Positions 1 through 8,577 of a stretch of 64,000 nt of DNA are shown here, piece after piece. Source of the DNA: Bacteroidales bacterium (GTDB lineage: Bacteria > Bacteroidota > Bacteroidia > Bacteroidales > UBA932); the NCBI GenBank assembly GCA_016290415.1, contig JAEETP010000003.1, positions 20,059 to 84,058 of the forward strand. Reading direction: 5' to 3'. Made by a program: the position numbers and the translations under genes. The notes below the pieces were generated by a model. It saw only the letters and a program-made list of their open reading frames with translations, ran no database searches and was not told where the DNA came from. Each line of letters begins with the position of its first letter. Positions within the stretch are counted from its first letter, which is position 1.

Positions 1-49
1 TCAGGGAATCGTTATCCAGGAAGGGACGTCTAATGAGATAATCAATGAG

Positions 50-994
50 ATGGTTCAACCTATTCGTGAGGCCATTTATGAGATGCTTCCATCGAGTTTG
101 TTCCGATTCAGACCCTGTGGCGATTTACAAATAGAGGCTTTTGAAAGAGATGAGATATATGCTGTAACTGCTGACAAGTTCAATGACCCATATGATACCT
201 TGCCTTGGTTTAATCTGGATGGAATAATTCAGCTTATTAATGCTTTTATTCGACCGGAGTCGTTTGAGCAACTCAAATCTTTCTTGGCGGCGGGGAATGA
301 TTTCCCCGATGAGTTCAAGAAGATGTTCCCCGAATCGTACTGGAAAGATGTCCGTGCAGGTATCATTGCAATTCCTGATTATAAGGAACTAGAGGGAGAG
401 ATTGAGGATCTTAAAAAACAAGGGTTAACTCAGATTGCCACATTATGCCCAATTATTGCTCATTTCGCAAAGCGCTTTTCTTCCTATGCATGTTTCTGCG
501 AAGATGTTCAATCTATTCTGATGTGGGGGCATTATGCGGATTCTCAAAAGGGTTTTGCACTGGAGTATGATTTTAGACCGACATTACAGTCTCCGTTGCC
601 TAATGTGTTGATGTGCCCTGTCGTTTATTCGGAGAGTCGCCACGATGCAACGGATTATATGACATGGGCCTTCTTGAAGATGAAACAAATGCCAGTCATC
701 AGTACTGATTTATTGGCCCATATGAAGGTCGCTTTGCATAAATCGAAAGACTGGGAATATGAGCAGGAGTGGCGCTTGATTGATCCTCGCATACAAGATC
801 CGAATAATCCAAAACCGACAGTTACTCAGTATCGGCCTAAAGCCATCTATTACGGGACAGGAATTGATAAGGCCCATCTGGCTAGATTGCATGAGATTGC
901 GGCACGAAAAGGGATTCGAGAATTTGAGATGATTATCGACTACGGCTCGTCTAAGTATGAACTTCAGTATCGCCCCTTTCTGTCGAAAGAGTGA
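50..994 (+). CDS. DUF2971 domain-containing protein
   Basis: The 314-residue product has the layout of the DUF2971 family: an N-terminal LFRFRP-type motif, a central MWGHYADSQKGFALEYD block, a WEYEQEWRLI block and a C-terminal IYYGTGI block. The biochemical activity of the family is not known to me. Members often sit in phage-defence or other variable islands, and this gene lies in the AT-rich left part of the window, upstream of an AbiC-like gene and a YobI-type NTPase. The reading frame stays open upstream of the chosen ATG to base 2, so the true start could lie outside the window. The ATG at 50 gives a protein of usual size with the first domain motif about 17 residues in. Product family is confident; function is not. 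Confidence 0.8.
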   Translation: MVQPIREAIYEMLPSSLFRFRPCGDLQIEAFERDEIYAVTADKFNDPYDTLPWFNLDGIIQLINAFIRPESFEQLKSFLAAGNDFPDEFKKMFPESYWKDVRAGIIAIPDYKELEGEIEDLKKQGLTQIATLCPIIAHFAKRFSSYACFCEDVQSILMWGHYADSQKGFALEYDFRPTLQSPLPNVLMCPVVYSESRHDATDYMTWAFLKMKQMPVISTDLLAHMKVALHKSKDWEYEQEWRLIDPRIQDPNNPKPTVTQYRPKAIYYGTGIDKAHLARLHEIAARKGIREFEMIIDYGSSKYELQYRPFLSKE

Positions 995-1031
995 AAGGGC
1001 GCGTTCTTAAGGACTCGGCTGTCCCTGCGTT

Positions 1032-1420
1032 ATTGGTTGGAAACAAATAGATGAATTAACCTCCCAGGCTAAGACCTCGTCGCGGCTTCGTATGAACTTA
1101 GATTTTCGGAATGGTCCGGACGATCAGTCGCAGCGGATGCTCAATGCACTGGAACCAAGGATTGTGATGCCGATACATATACACCAGGCTTCATCGAAAA
1201 TTGTTGTGATTCTTCGAGGAAAGATTTGTTGGATATTCTATGATGATAATGGTAACGAGACTGAGCGCGTTCATTGGATGCATATGGTTGGCCAAGGATG
1301 CTGATTATGGAGAAAGATAGGTGGCACTCGCTGGAATGCCTTTAAAGCGGGAGCATGCTGTTTGAGTCTAAGGATGGACCATATCATCCTATGGAAGAAG
1401 ACGAGATAATGGTGAAGTAA
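1032..1420 (+). pseudogene. WbuC-family cupin pseudogene (frameshift and premature stop)
   Basis: Translation from about 1032 gives DELTSQAK, then MNLDFRNGPDDQSQRMLNAL and RGKICWIFYDDNGNETERV, which I recognise as the WbuC-type cupin metalloprotein of surface-polysaccharide loci. After the ERV codons at 1269-1271 the frame is lost. Homology resumes one frame over from 1274 (LDAYG, then MEKDRWHSLECL). An in-frame TAA at 1343-1345 stands where a Glu codon is expected, and the rest (SGSMLFESKDGPYHP to EDEIMVK) runs to the natural stop at 1418-1420. One base lost near 1272 and a GAA-to-TAA change explain both lesions. No good start codon remains at the expected N-terminus. The remnant suggests the region was once the end of an O-antigen or capsule cluster. 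Confidence 0.8.
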
Positions 1421-1573
1421 CAATGAGAAGAATGAAGAGCGAAAAGATCATAGCTTTGGTGAAAGGTGCGTGGGCTTTTTGCGGTTATTTGTTCTGGCCG
1501 CAGAGGGGGGAGGATTAAATAGTGGGTGAGTAGCAACAGGACCGGGAATGGGTGGTAACGAAAACAGCTAAAT
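1421..1573 (+). other. Short spacer with a 31-codon reading frame
   Basis: Between the cupin remnant and the AbiC-like gene there is one short open frame (ATG at 1423 to TAA at 1516-1518) encoding a basic, Trp-containing peptide that includes KGAWAFCGYLFWPQ. It starts three bases after the cupin remnant's stop. I cannot tell whether it is a fragment of a decayed gene, a real small protein or chance. I see no terminator or repeat here. Confidence 0.25.
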
Positions 1574-2671
1574 ATGAGATTGATGAATAAAGATGAGGAC
1601 AATAAGAAGATTGCAAAATATGCAGTTATCTCAGTTATCGTCGTTTTAGTGTTGTGGGCACTAACGTTTCTCTTGTTTTTCATTAATAAGATGGAGACAA
1701 GGGGTCAGTTTGGAGATATGTTCGGCGCCAGTAACGCACTCTTTTCTGGGTTGGCATTTGCAGGATTAATCATCACGTTGCTTCTCCAGAAGAACGAGTT
1801 GTCATTACAGCGTGAAGAGTTGCAGTTGACGCGCGATGAAATGAAGAATCAGCGCGTTGAGTTCGAAAAAGAGAATAAAACGCTTAAGTATCAGAGGTTT
1901 GAAAACCTGTTTTATAATATGCTAAATCTGCAGCAGGAGATAGTGGCTGGGCTGAGGTATGATTACCAAGAAAAGCAGACCATATTGATTCCTCAAACAG
2001 ATTCTTATACGCTGCAAGATGAGAGAAAGGTTGATAAAGTGGTGACGGGCAGGGAAGTGTTTAGATATACTTTTGATGAGGCTGAGATTATCCTTTCTGA
2101 GAAAGGGAAATTGGGGAATAATCTTAAAGTGTATGGCTATCGGAGATTCCTGTATACAAAAGGCTTTGGCGCTTATAACGATACATGGATACCCACGATT
2201 TTTGACCATTACTTCAGGCATCTCTATAAGATTATCCAGTTTGTCGACAATCAGGGCTTTTCTTTCGAAGAGGCATATAAATACGTCTCTCTCCTGAGAG
2301 GAACACTTTCGCATTATGAGCTGGTATGGATCTTCTATAATGCACTTAATCCTGCCTTCCACAAGTTTCAGGAGCTTATAGAAAAGTACAGCCTGCTAAA
2401 GAATATGAGGGAGGATTTGTTAACACGTTGCCTTGAATTAGAGCGTTATTACACGGGGTTAGGTCTTACCCCACAAGATTTAAAAGATGTAGGATTCACA
2501 GCAGGAGATTTTGAGTTTTATTTGACGGATGATAAGAAAGATGCTGAGCGCTATTATGTGACTGCATTTTGGAAGGAGGATGAGCTAGCGAAGGGGTTGG
2601 ATTGCTTGAAGAGATGGCGGGCATTTGTGAATGATGCCGCAGGAAAAGTGATAGAGAAAACATACAAATAG
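1574..2671 (+). CDS. putAbiC-like phage abortive infection membrane protein
   Basis: This 365-residue protein has two N-terminal membrane helices (about residues 14-37 and 52-70), a charged coiled coil (about 72-105), and then the FENLFYNMLNLQQEIV motif typical of the putative phage abortive infection family (putAbiC). A C-terminal soluble region of about 240 residues follows. Family members are associated with abortive phage resistance; the mechanism is not established. The hairpin of helices facing a coiled coil fits a membrane-attached sensor or effector. The next gene on the same strand, 224 bases downstream, is a membrane-linked YobI-type NTPase, so the two may form one system. The sequence is AT-richer than the genes after 6.9 kb, consistent with transfer. 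ATG at 1574 is used; a second ATG lies three codons in. Confidence 0.7.
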   Translation: MRLMNKDEDNKKIAKYAVISVIVVLVLWALTFLLFFINKMETRGQFGDMFGASNALFSGLAFAGLIITLLLQKNELSLQREELQLTRDEMKNQRVEFEKENKTLKYQRFENLFYNMLNLQQEIVAGLRYDYQEKQTILIPQTDSYTLQDERKVDKVVTGREVFRYTFDEAEIILSEKGKLGNNLKVYGYRRFLYTKGFGAYNDTWIPTIFDHYFRHLYKIIQFVDNQGFSFEEAYKYVSLLRGTLSHYELVWIFYNALNPAFHKFQELIEKYSLLKNMREDLLTRCLELERYYTGLGLTPQDLKDVGFTAGDFEFYLTDDKKDAERYYVTAFWKEDELAKGLDCLKRWRAFVNDAAGKVIEKTYK

Positions 2672-2895
2672 TGGTTTTTTCTTTCCTGATGATTCCAAAG
2701 GATTGTAAAGCCAGTAAAATTTGTTTGAATGAGATGGGCGCAGTTTGGGCTACGGTTAATCGTGTTAGATACTATTTGCTCATAGATGTGGAATTCAAAT
2801 AATCAAGTTGTCGGTAATATGGGGGGATTTCGTTGAGTTGATAAGAACAACAATAGCTATATTTGTAAACAGTTTATTATTGAGCAAAGAATAAC
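2672..2895. other. AT-rich gap between the AbiC-like and NTPase genes
   Basis: The 224-base gap has no open frame worth reporting and no clear hairpin terminator. Its length leaves room for a promoter for the NTPase gene, but no good TAnnTTTG box stands out. Confidence 0.3.
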
Positions 2896-5800
2896 GTGAG
2901 GTTGTCAATCTTTCATAATCTTTTCAAACAATTCCACAAAAAGCCTGCACTTTCCGTCCCGGAAGCCTATCCTTTGTCTCCTTGCATAGTAAAGCCATAT
3001 GTAGAGAATGCTGGGAAACGTGAGGAGAATAAGGGGTATGTTCCGGTCTCACTTTTAATGCGGGCAATTAAGGATAATAGGATGCTCAACATAGCAGTGG
3101 CTGGGAACTATGGCGTTGGTAAAAGTTCAGTTATCAATACGGCGGAGAAAAAGTTGGATAGGTGGTGGATGTTGTGTTGGCGTCATCGCTTTATTAGGAT
3201 ATCGTTGGCTTCTTTGCTTACGAAAGAGAACAAGGCAGCTAAGGAAAATCATACGCCAGTTTCTGCTGGCTGCGTGGATTCTGTTACGGATAAACAGATA
3301 GAGTATAGCATCTTGCAGCAGATACTGTATCATAATAATCCACAGACTACGCCTAAAAGCAGGATTCACCGGATTCATAAGACAAAATGTTACACGCCAT
3401 ATTTGATTACGCTTTTATGTCTTGTAACTATTGTGTCAGTGGTCTTTTTATTTAAGCCATCTTGGGCTTTAGGCTACATTACGTTTGATGATGTGGGTGA
3501 TAATGTCCAGAACCTATTGAAATGGGGGCCATTAGTGGCCCTTAGCGTTGTTTTTTTTATACTCGTTCGCTATTTCTTGCTGCATTATTCATTTGCCGTA
3601 GGCAAAGTTGGATACAAGGATGTTGTGCTGAAGATAACGAAGAATATGTCGGTATTCAATGCATATTTGGATGAGATTGTTTATTTCTTTGAGAGTACAA
3701 AGTACGATGTGGTGGTGTTTGAAGACTTAGATCGTTTCGCAAATAAGGAGATTATCTTCTATAAATTACGTGAACTGAATACGATTCTTAATAATTCCCA
3801 TAGTTTTAAGCGGAAGATTAATTTTGTTTACGCAGTGTCGGACGACTTGTTTGATGCAACGGAGAGGGTGAAGTTCTTCGATTATATTGTTACGGTAATC
3901 CCTATTATCAATTCGCTGAATTCATATGAAAAGTTGAAGGAGGCGATTCGTCCGTCGGAGACGTTTGACAAGTTGGGACGAACTGAGCTTTGGAATCTTT
4001 GTGACTATCTTCAGGATATGCGACTGCTGCTGAACATTGTTAATGAATTTAACCAGTTCATCCTTCTTCTGGATTCCAAGGTGATGAATGAGAAGGTTCT
4101 CTTTGGTCTGATCGTTTACAAAAATTATATTCCGGATGACTTTGCCAAGATGTATAACAAAGCAGGTATTGTGGCTGGCATTTTGGAGGATTCGGACGAG
4201 CAACGCAAAAGGATAATCGCTGGCTATGACGAAGAGATTGTTAAACAGAGGGTTAAGATTAAGGAGGAAAACGATAATCTGACTCAGAAGCAGATTGCTT
4301 TAAGGGAACGTTATCTTGACAAGGCTAAAGAACTGACAGGTTATTCATCTTATGATTTGAAGGTCAGAATCAACGGAAATGATTATCAATTTGATGCTGT
4401 AGCTGCACAGCCTTCTCTATTCCAGAAAGTTAGGGAGGGAAGCGCAGACTCTTTCCGGTTTAATAATTCCATTTCGGCTCGGATACCATCTTTTGACGCT
4501 GTAGACAAGAATCTTTTCGGCCTTGGCGGTTTTGACAACGCTATGGCTCTGTATGAAGAAGAGAATAAACGAAAAACAGGAGAATTGGAGCTATCTATCT
4601 TGTCGTTGTCTCAAAAGAAGATTGACTTACCGAATACAGTCGAAGGTATTTATCAAGTAAACACTGAGGACTTAGATGAGAAGTTAAAAGCGCTTGGGAA
4701 TCTAGAGAAAGAACAGTTGGTTAAGTTCCTTATTCTGAATGGATATCTTGACCGTTATTACCAATACTACTTGTCGTATTTTTATCCAAACTCGCTTACT
4801 AGGGAGGACCGTAACTTTACAATGCGTGCGGCGCGTCATGAAGGGCTCCAATTTGAGGCTCAATTGGAGCGTTTGGACGAGGTTATCAAACGGTTCTCGG
4901 TTGAGGATTTTTCTTCCAATGAATCACTATTGAACGATGACCTTGTCCGTGAGATATTTGGCAAGAGCGGTCTGTACCAGTTATACCGTGCGCCAATTTG
5001 CAATCAAATCACAAAAAACAAGCGTTTAGACTTCATCCTCTCTGCCTATAAGGCGCAACCATCTGTGCCAGGGACGTTCTTCTTTTCGCTCCTCAAAAAC
5101 TATGATTTCTGGAATGAGATAGAGCAGGAAGATCGCTTTATTGAGGATCAAGAAGCGCTTCGTGAGATTTATGTCAAGTTCTGCGACCTGCGTGAAGGAC
5201 ACATTAATCCTTTGTTCTGCTCTTGGCTACAGGATAACTATGCATTCTTTGATAAACGTTGGGAGGTAATTACGCCCAAACGGGCGCAGAATGTATTTGT
5301 TGCCTGTTGTCCAGTATTTACTGTGCTGATTTTAAGGGAAACCCCAGAGCTGATTCTTCAAGATATTATTGAAAACCAGAGATTTGCATTCACTCGTAAG
5401 AATTTGAATGCTATCATTAGAAAGTTGGGCTTCTTTGAAGAGTATAGGAGCGCTGCTTATTCCGCAATTCTTGACGCAAATAATCAAAATCTTATTCGGG
5501 CAGTCAAAGCACATTGGTCTGTCGCCCTCAAATCGGCCTTCCCTGACACAAGCATTCACGAACGGATAGAGATCCAATGTGCCCTCCTGAATGCACCTGA
5601 TAGCCCCAAGGCTGATGTCTATCGTTATCTATCCAAGCAAAGGAACAGGATTACAAATGCCGAGCTTCTTCAGGACGGAGTCCTAGAGCAGGTATTCGAG
5701 AATTCTTTGGTTGAGTCCACTTGGAAAAATGTAAACTACTATGCGGTAACAAAAGGGAAGGGACTGCCACTCCAATTCCTGTACAATAATACATTCAAGG

Positions 5801-6540
5801 ATAAAGTTGGAGACACTTTATCGCTTGAAGAAGAATCTGCCTTGGCCCGTCTCATTGTCTTTAGCGACAGCGTAAAAGTCTCCAAGTATGCAGAATTGGT
5901 TCCTCTCTTTTCGACTCCTTTTAACGGCATCCTATTCCAGATTCAGCCGCAAAGGATGAAAGTCCTGGTGGAAAAGAAACTGTTAGAGTTCAATGCGACC
6001 AATTATAAGTTCATTTTTAGCCATTATCCGGCCCTCTATACGCAATTCCTTGTGAATAACCTGGAAGTCTTCGTCCAGCATCCGAATGATTATCCCATTA
6101 ATAAGGCAGATGCGTCTGCTGCTATTTTGTCACTTTCTACCAAGAGGGCGAAGATTGATTTCATTCGCGCCATCAAGGTCCAAGATATTGTATTTGACCA
6201 CTCATTCGTTTCTTTAGCCCGCAAGTTTATTGAAGATGGGGATTTGAAAGTGACAGATGTCGGCCATAAGCTTCTTCTTTCTGTTATTACAGACGCTCCA
6301 ATAGGAATTCGGGAATCAATTGGGAGGAGAGCCATCCTCTCTTTGGACTATGATCCGAATGTCGTTACTGATGTACTAAATGCTATGGGAGGTGAATATC
6401 GGCGATTCTTAACGGATACAGCAACGTCAAGCATTTCGTATAGCCTTGATGCTATAAAGATTTGCAATGATCTAGTTGCAAAGGGTTATTTAGTAGGATG
6501 TGAAAAGAACAGTAATAAAATAATTATACATAAGAAATAA
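2896..6540 (+). CDS. YobI/KAP-type P-loop NTPase with membrane helices inserted in the ATPase domain
   Basis: A 1,214-residue protein. Walker A is GNYGVGKS (residues 70-77) and Walker B is VVVFEDLD (272-279). Two membrane helices (about 168-187 and 211-230) lie between them, the arrangement known for KAP-type NTPases and for the YobI-like family. The remaining ~900 residues are helical-looking, with a coiled-coil segment near 440-490 and no enzyme motif I recognise. Proteins of this type are predicted membrane-anchored, conformationally switching ATPases in conflict systems. The gene follows a putAbiC-like gene on the same strand in the AT-rich island, which points to a shared role in phage defence, but this is inference. 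Start chosen at ATG 2896. Confidence 0.8.
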   Translation: MRLSIFHNLFKQFHKKPALSVPEAYPLSPCIVKPYVENAGKREENKGYVPVSLLMRAIKDNRMLNIAVAGNYGVGKSSVINTAEKKLDRWWMLCWRHRFIRISLASLLTKENKAAKENHTPVSAGCVDSVTDKQIEYSILQQILYHNNPQTTPKSRIHRIHKTKCYTPYLITLLCLVTIVSVVFLFKPSWALGYITFDDVGDNVQNLLKWGPLVALSVVFFILVRYFLLHYSFAVGKVGYKDVVLKITKNMSVFNAYLDEIVYFFESTKYDVVVFEDLDRFANKEIIFYKLRELNTILNNSHSFKRKINFVYAVSDDLFDATERVKFFDYIVTVIPIINSLNSYEKLKEAIRPSETFDKLGRTELWNLCDYLQDMRLLLNIVNEFNQFILLLDSKVMNEKVLFGLIVYKNYIPDDFAKMYNKAGIVAGILEDSDEQRKRIIAGYDEEIVKQRVKIKEENDNLTQKQIALRERYLDKAKELTGYSSYDLKVRINGNDYQFDAVAAQPSLFQKVREGSADSFRFNNSISARIPSFDAVDKNLFGLGGFDNAMALYEEENKRKTGELELSILSLSQKKIDLPNTVEGIYQVNTEDLDEKLKALGNLEKEQLVKFLILNGYLDRYYQYYLSYFYPNSLTREDRNFTMRAARHEGLQFEAQLERLDEVIKRFSVEDFSSNESLLNDDLVREIFGKSGLYQLYRAPICNQITKNKRLDFILSAYKAQPSVPGTFFFSLLKNYDFWNEIEQEDRFIEDQEALREIYVKFCDLREGHINPLFCSWLQDNYAFFDKRWEVITPKRAQNVFVACCPVFTVLILRETPELILQDIIENQRFAFTRKNLNAIIRKLGFFEEYRSAAYSAILDANNQNLIRAVKAHWSVALKSAFPDTSIHERIEIQCALLNAPDSPKADVYRYLSKQRNRITNAELLQDGVLEQVFENSLVESTWKNVNYYAVTKGKGLPLQFLYNNTFKDKVGDTLSLEEESALARLIVFSDSVKVSKYAELVPLFSTPFNGILFQIQPQRMKVLVEKKLLEFNATNYKFIFSHYPALYTQFLVNNLEVFVQHPNDYPINKADASAAILSLSTKRAKIDFIRAIKVQDIVFDHSFVSLARKFIEDGDLKVTDVGHKLLLSVITDAPIGIRESIGRRAILSLDYDPNVVTDVLNAMGGEYRRFLTDTATSSISYSLDAIKICNDLVAKGYLVGCEKNSNKIIIHKK

Positions 6541-6887
6541 GATAATAATGGCAGGCGCTAAAGGTTTTGAGAGTATGATGCTTTGACAGATATTAACAGA
6601 AGGCGCTGATAGCTGCGCTCAAAACTGCATACTGCCCCCTCATTCGGTCGTCTTGTGTCGTTGCTAAAGTTGAAGCAATTAGAGATATTATTGAGGTAAA
6701 CGCGTCCTCTTCCACCTTGACTGATTCCAAGACCAGATGTTCTGGGATATGCTGATAAGCTGGTTTGGGATGACCGTGATGTGCTGATATTAATGAAATT
6801 CTTGAAACTACGGATACTTTATCTACCAAAGATAAATAGCGTTTCGGAATAAAGCGCAGATAAAAAAGCTCTGATAATTCATTGACT
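6541..6887. other. Unassigned sequence between the NTPase and aminotransferase genes
   Basis: About 340 bases with stops in all frames. Short peptide-like stretches on the + strand (for example WDDRDVLILMKFLK just before 6850) suggest a degraded gene, but I cannot match them to a family. It marks the passage from the AT-rich island to the GC-rich DegT gene and may contain the island boundary. No direct repeats or integrase remnant were seen by eye. Confidence 0.3.
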
Positions 6888-8180
6888 ATGTCTAACCGTA
6901 TTTACCTCTGTCTAGCCCATATGTCGGGCAAGGAGCAGGAGTTTATCAAGGAGGCGTTTGATACTAACTGGGTCGTGCCTCTGGGCCCGAATGTGAATGG
7001 GTTTGAGGCGGACCTGGAGCGGTTCGTGGGGGCGAGATTGACAGCCGCCCCCGGCAACGGCAGCGCCCCTGACCCCATCGCTAAGCGTGTTGTGGCGCTC
7101 TCTTCCGGCACGGCGGCGGTGCATCTGGCGCTGATTGCGTGTGGGGTGCAGCCAGGCGACGAGGTGCTGGTTCAGAGCTTTACATTTTGCGCAAGCTCGC
7201 ATCCAATCACATACCTTGGCGCAACGCCAGTATTTATCGATTCGGAAAAGGACACTTGGAATATAGATCCGGACCTGTTGGAAGATGCCATCAAAGACCG
7301 CATCGTCAAGACGGGTAGGGTGCCTAAGGCCATCGTTCCGGTGGCGCTGTACGGAATGCCGTATAAGGCCGACCGCATTATGGAGATTGCCGACCGCTAC
7401 GGCATCCCCGTGATTGAGGATGCGGCGGAGGGTTTCGGCAGTCGCTTCAACGGTCAGGTGCTGGGTACTTTTGGCCGCTACGGCGTGCTAAGCTTCAACG
7501 GCAACAAGATGATTACCACCTCCGGCGGCGGCGCTCTGATTACCCCGGACGAGGACTCGTGGCGGGAGATTATGATGTACGCCACGCAGTACCGCGAGAG
7601 CTATCCGTACTATCAGCACGAAAAAATCGGCTATAACTACCGCATGAGCAATATATGCGCCGGCATCGGCCGCGGACAGATGACAGTGGCGGACGAGCAT
7701 ATCTCGCATCACAAGCACGTGCAGGCGCTCTATGAACAGCTGCTGGCGGATGTGCCGGGCATCACCGTCCACAGCCAGCCCGCCACCGGCGAGTATGACT
7801 CCAACTATTGGCTTTGCACGATAATGATTGACCCGCAACTGCAGATAAAAGGGCAGGAGAATGCCTACAAAGCGGTTGTCAAAGGGGCCGTAGGCGGTGC
7901 TGCGGGTGTTATCCATATGGCATCGTCGGCGGTGACCTACTGCCAGCCCAACGACAATGTAGAGGCGCTGCGTGTCTTTCTTGACGCCGCCGGTATCGAG
8001 GCTCGTCCCGTGTGGAAGCCGATGCACAAGCAGCCGGTGTACAAGAATGCCCCTGCCTACGTCAACGGTGTTTCGGAGGCCTTCTTCAAGGTCGGTATGT
8101 GCCTCCCCGCCGGCCCGTACGTGACTGACGAGGATGTGAGGTATATTGTGGAGACGATTAAGGGGGCGATGGAGGTATAA
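6888..8180 (+). CDS. DegT/DnrJ/EryC1/StrS family PLP-dependent sugar aminotransferase
   Basis: This 430-residue protein is a nucleotide-sugar aminotransferase or related PLP enzyme. The probable PLP-binding lysine is K207 in the LSFNGNKMITTSGGGALI block, and EDAAEGFGS (about 178-186) supplies the cofactor-contacting Asp. The N-terminal block LSSGTAAVHLAL binds the phosphate end of the cofactor. Such enzymes make amino sugars for O-antigen or capsule in the cytoplasm. Together with the wbuC remnant upstream, it suggests the end of a polysaccharide cluster. The frame also has a TTG six bases earlier at 6882; the ATG at 6888 is preferred. Base composition is GC-rich, unlike the island to its left. 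Sugar substrate unknown. Confidence 0.9.
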   Translation: MSNRIYLCLAHMSGKEQEFIKEAFDTNWVVPLGPNVNGFEADLERFVGARLTAAPGNGSAPDPIAKRVVALSSGTAAVHLALIACGVQPGDEVLVQSFTFCASSHPITYLGATPVFIDSEKDTWNIDPDLLEDAIKDRIVKTGRVPKAIVPVALYGMPYKADRIMEIADRYGIPVIEDAAEGFGSRFNGQVLGTFGRYGVLSFNGNKMITTSGGGALITPDEDSWREIMMYATQYRESYPYYQHEKIGYNYRMSNICAGIGRGQMTVADEHISHHKHVQALYEQLLADVPGITVHSQPATGEYDSNYWLCTIMIDPQLQIKGQENAYKAVVKGAVGGAAGVIHMASSAVTYCQPNDNVEALRVFLDAAGIEARPVWKPMHKQPVYKNAPAYVNGVSEAFFKVGMCLPAGPYVTDEDVRYIVETIKGAMEV

Positions 8181-8205
8181 TCGCTCCATCAAAGAATAGA
8201 TACCC

Positions 8206-8508
8206 GTGACCGACAAGTTCAACTATAGCGTGTCAGAGAACAATATCCACCTGGAGTCTTCGTTCACGGTGCCCAAGGTGGACTTTGAGCGCGAGCTTTC
8301 GGCAATCCGCGATCAGCATCCCGACAGCAAGGTGTGGAACCGCACCATCAAGTCGCTCAAGAATGAATGGGCGGTGCACAACGCTTTCTATGCGCTGGGA
8401 GTTTTTAAAAGCCGCACTTCACACACCGACCTGAACTGGCCGCAAGGTTGGATTTTCCGCATCGGCTATGCCGTTCTAGGCAAGCTTTTCTGGCCGTTTA
8501 TCAAATAG
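8206..8508 (+). CDS. Conserved-looking small hypothetical protein
   Basis: A 100-residue product that begins at GTG 8206, because an in-frame TAG lies at 8197-8199 and no ATG is available. The C-terminal half contains WAVHNAFYALGVFKSRTSHTDLNWP followed by a hydrophobic stretch ending WPFIK, which may be a membrane-associated tail. No known domain is recognised. It lies 25 bases after the aminotransferase gene and before a strong hairpin, so the two are probably one transcript. I have a weak memory of similar small proteins near polysaccharide genes in Bacteroidales; function unknown. Confidence 0.65.
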   Translation: MTDKFNYSVSENNIHLESSFTVPKVDFERELSAIRDQHPDSKVWNRTIKSLKNEWAVHNAFYALGVFKSRTSHTDLNWPQGWIFRIGYAVLGKLFWPFIK

Positions 8509-8538
8509 GTTATTTACCTGGTATCCGATTGACAATCT

Positions 8539-8577
8539 GGGCCGGCCCTTCCAATAGGTTGCCGGCCCGGATTATTT
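8539..8577 (+). terminator. Strong GC-rich hairpin terminator
   Basis: GGGCCGGC at 8539-8546 pairs with GCCGGCCC at 8561-8568 and is followed by a T-rich tail on the + strand. It lies between convergent genes (the small hypothetical protein and fic), so it can end transcription from the left. Confidence 0.75.
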
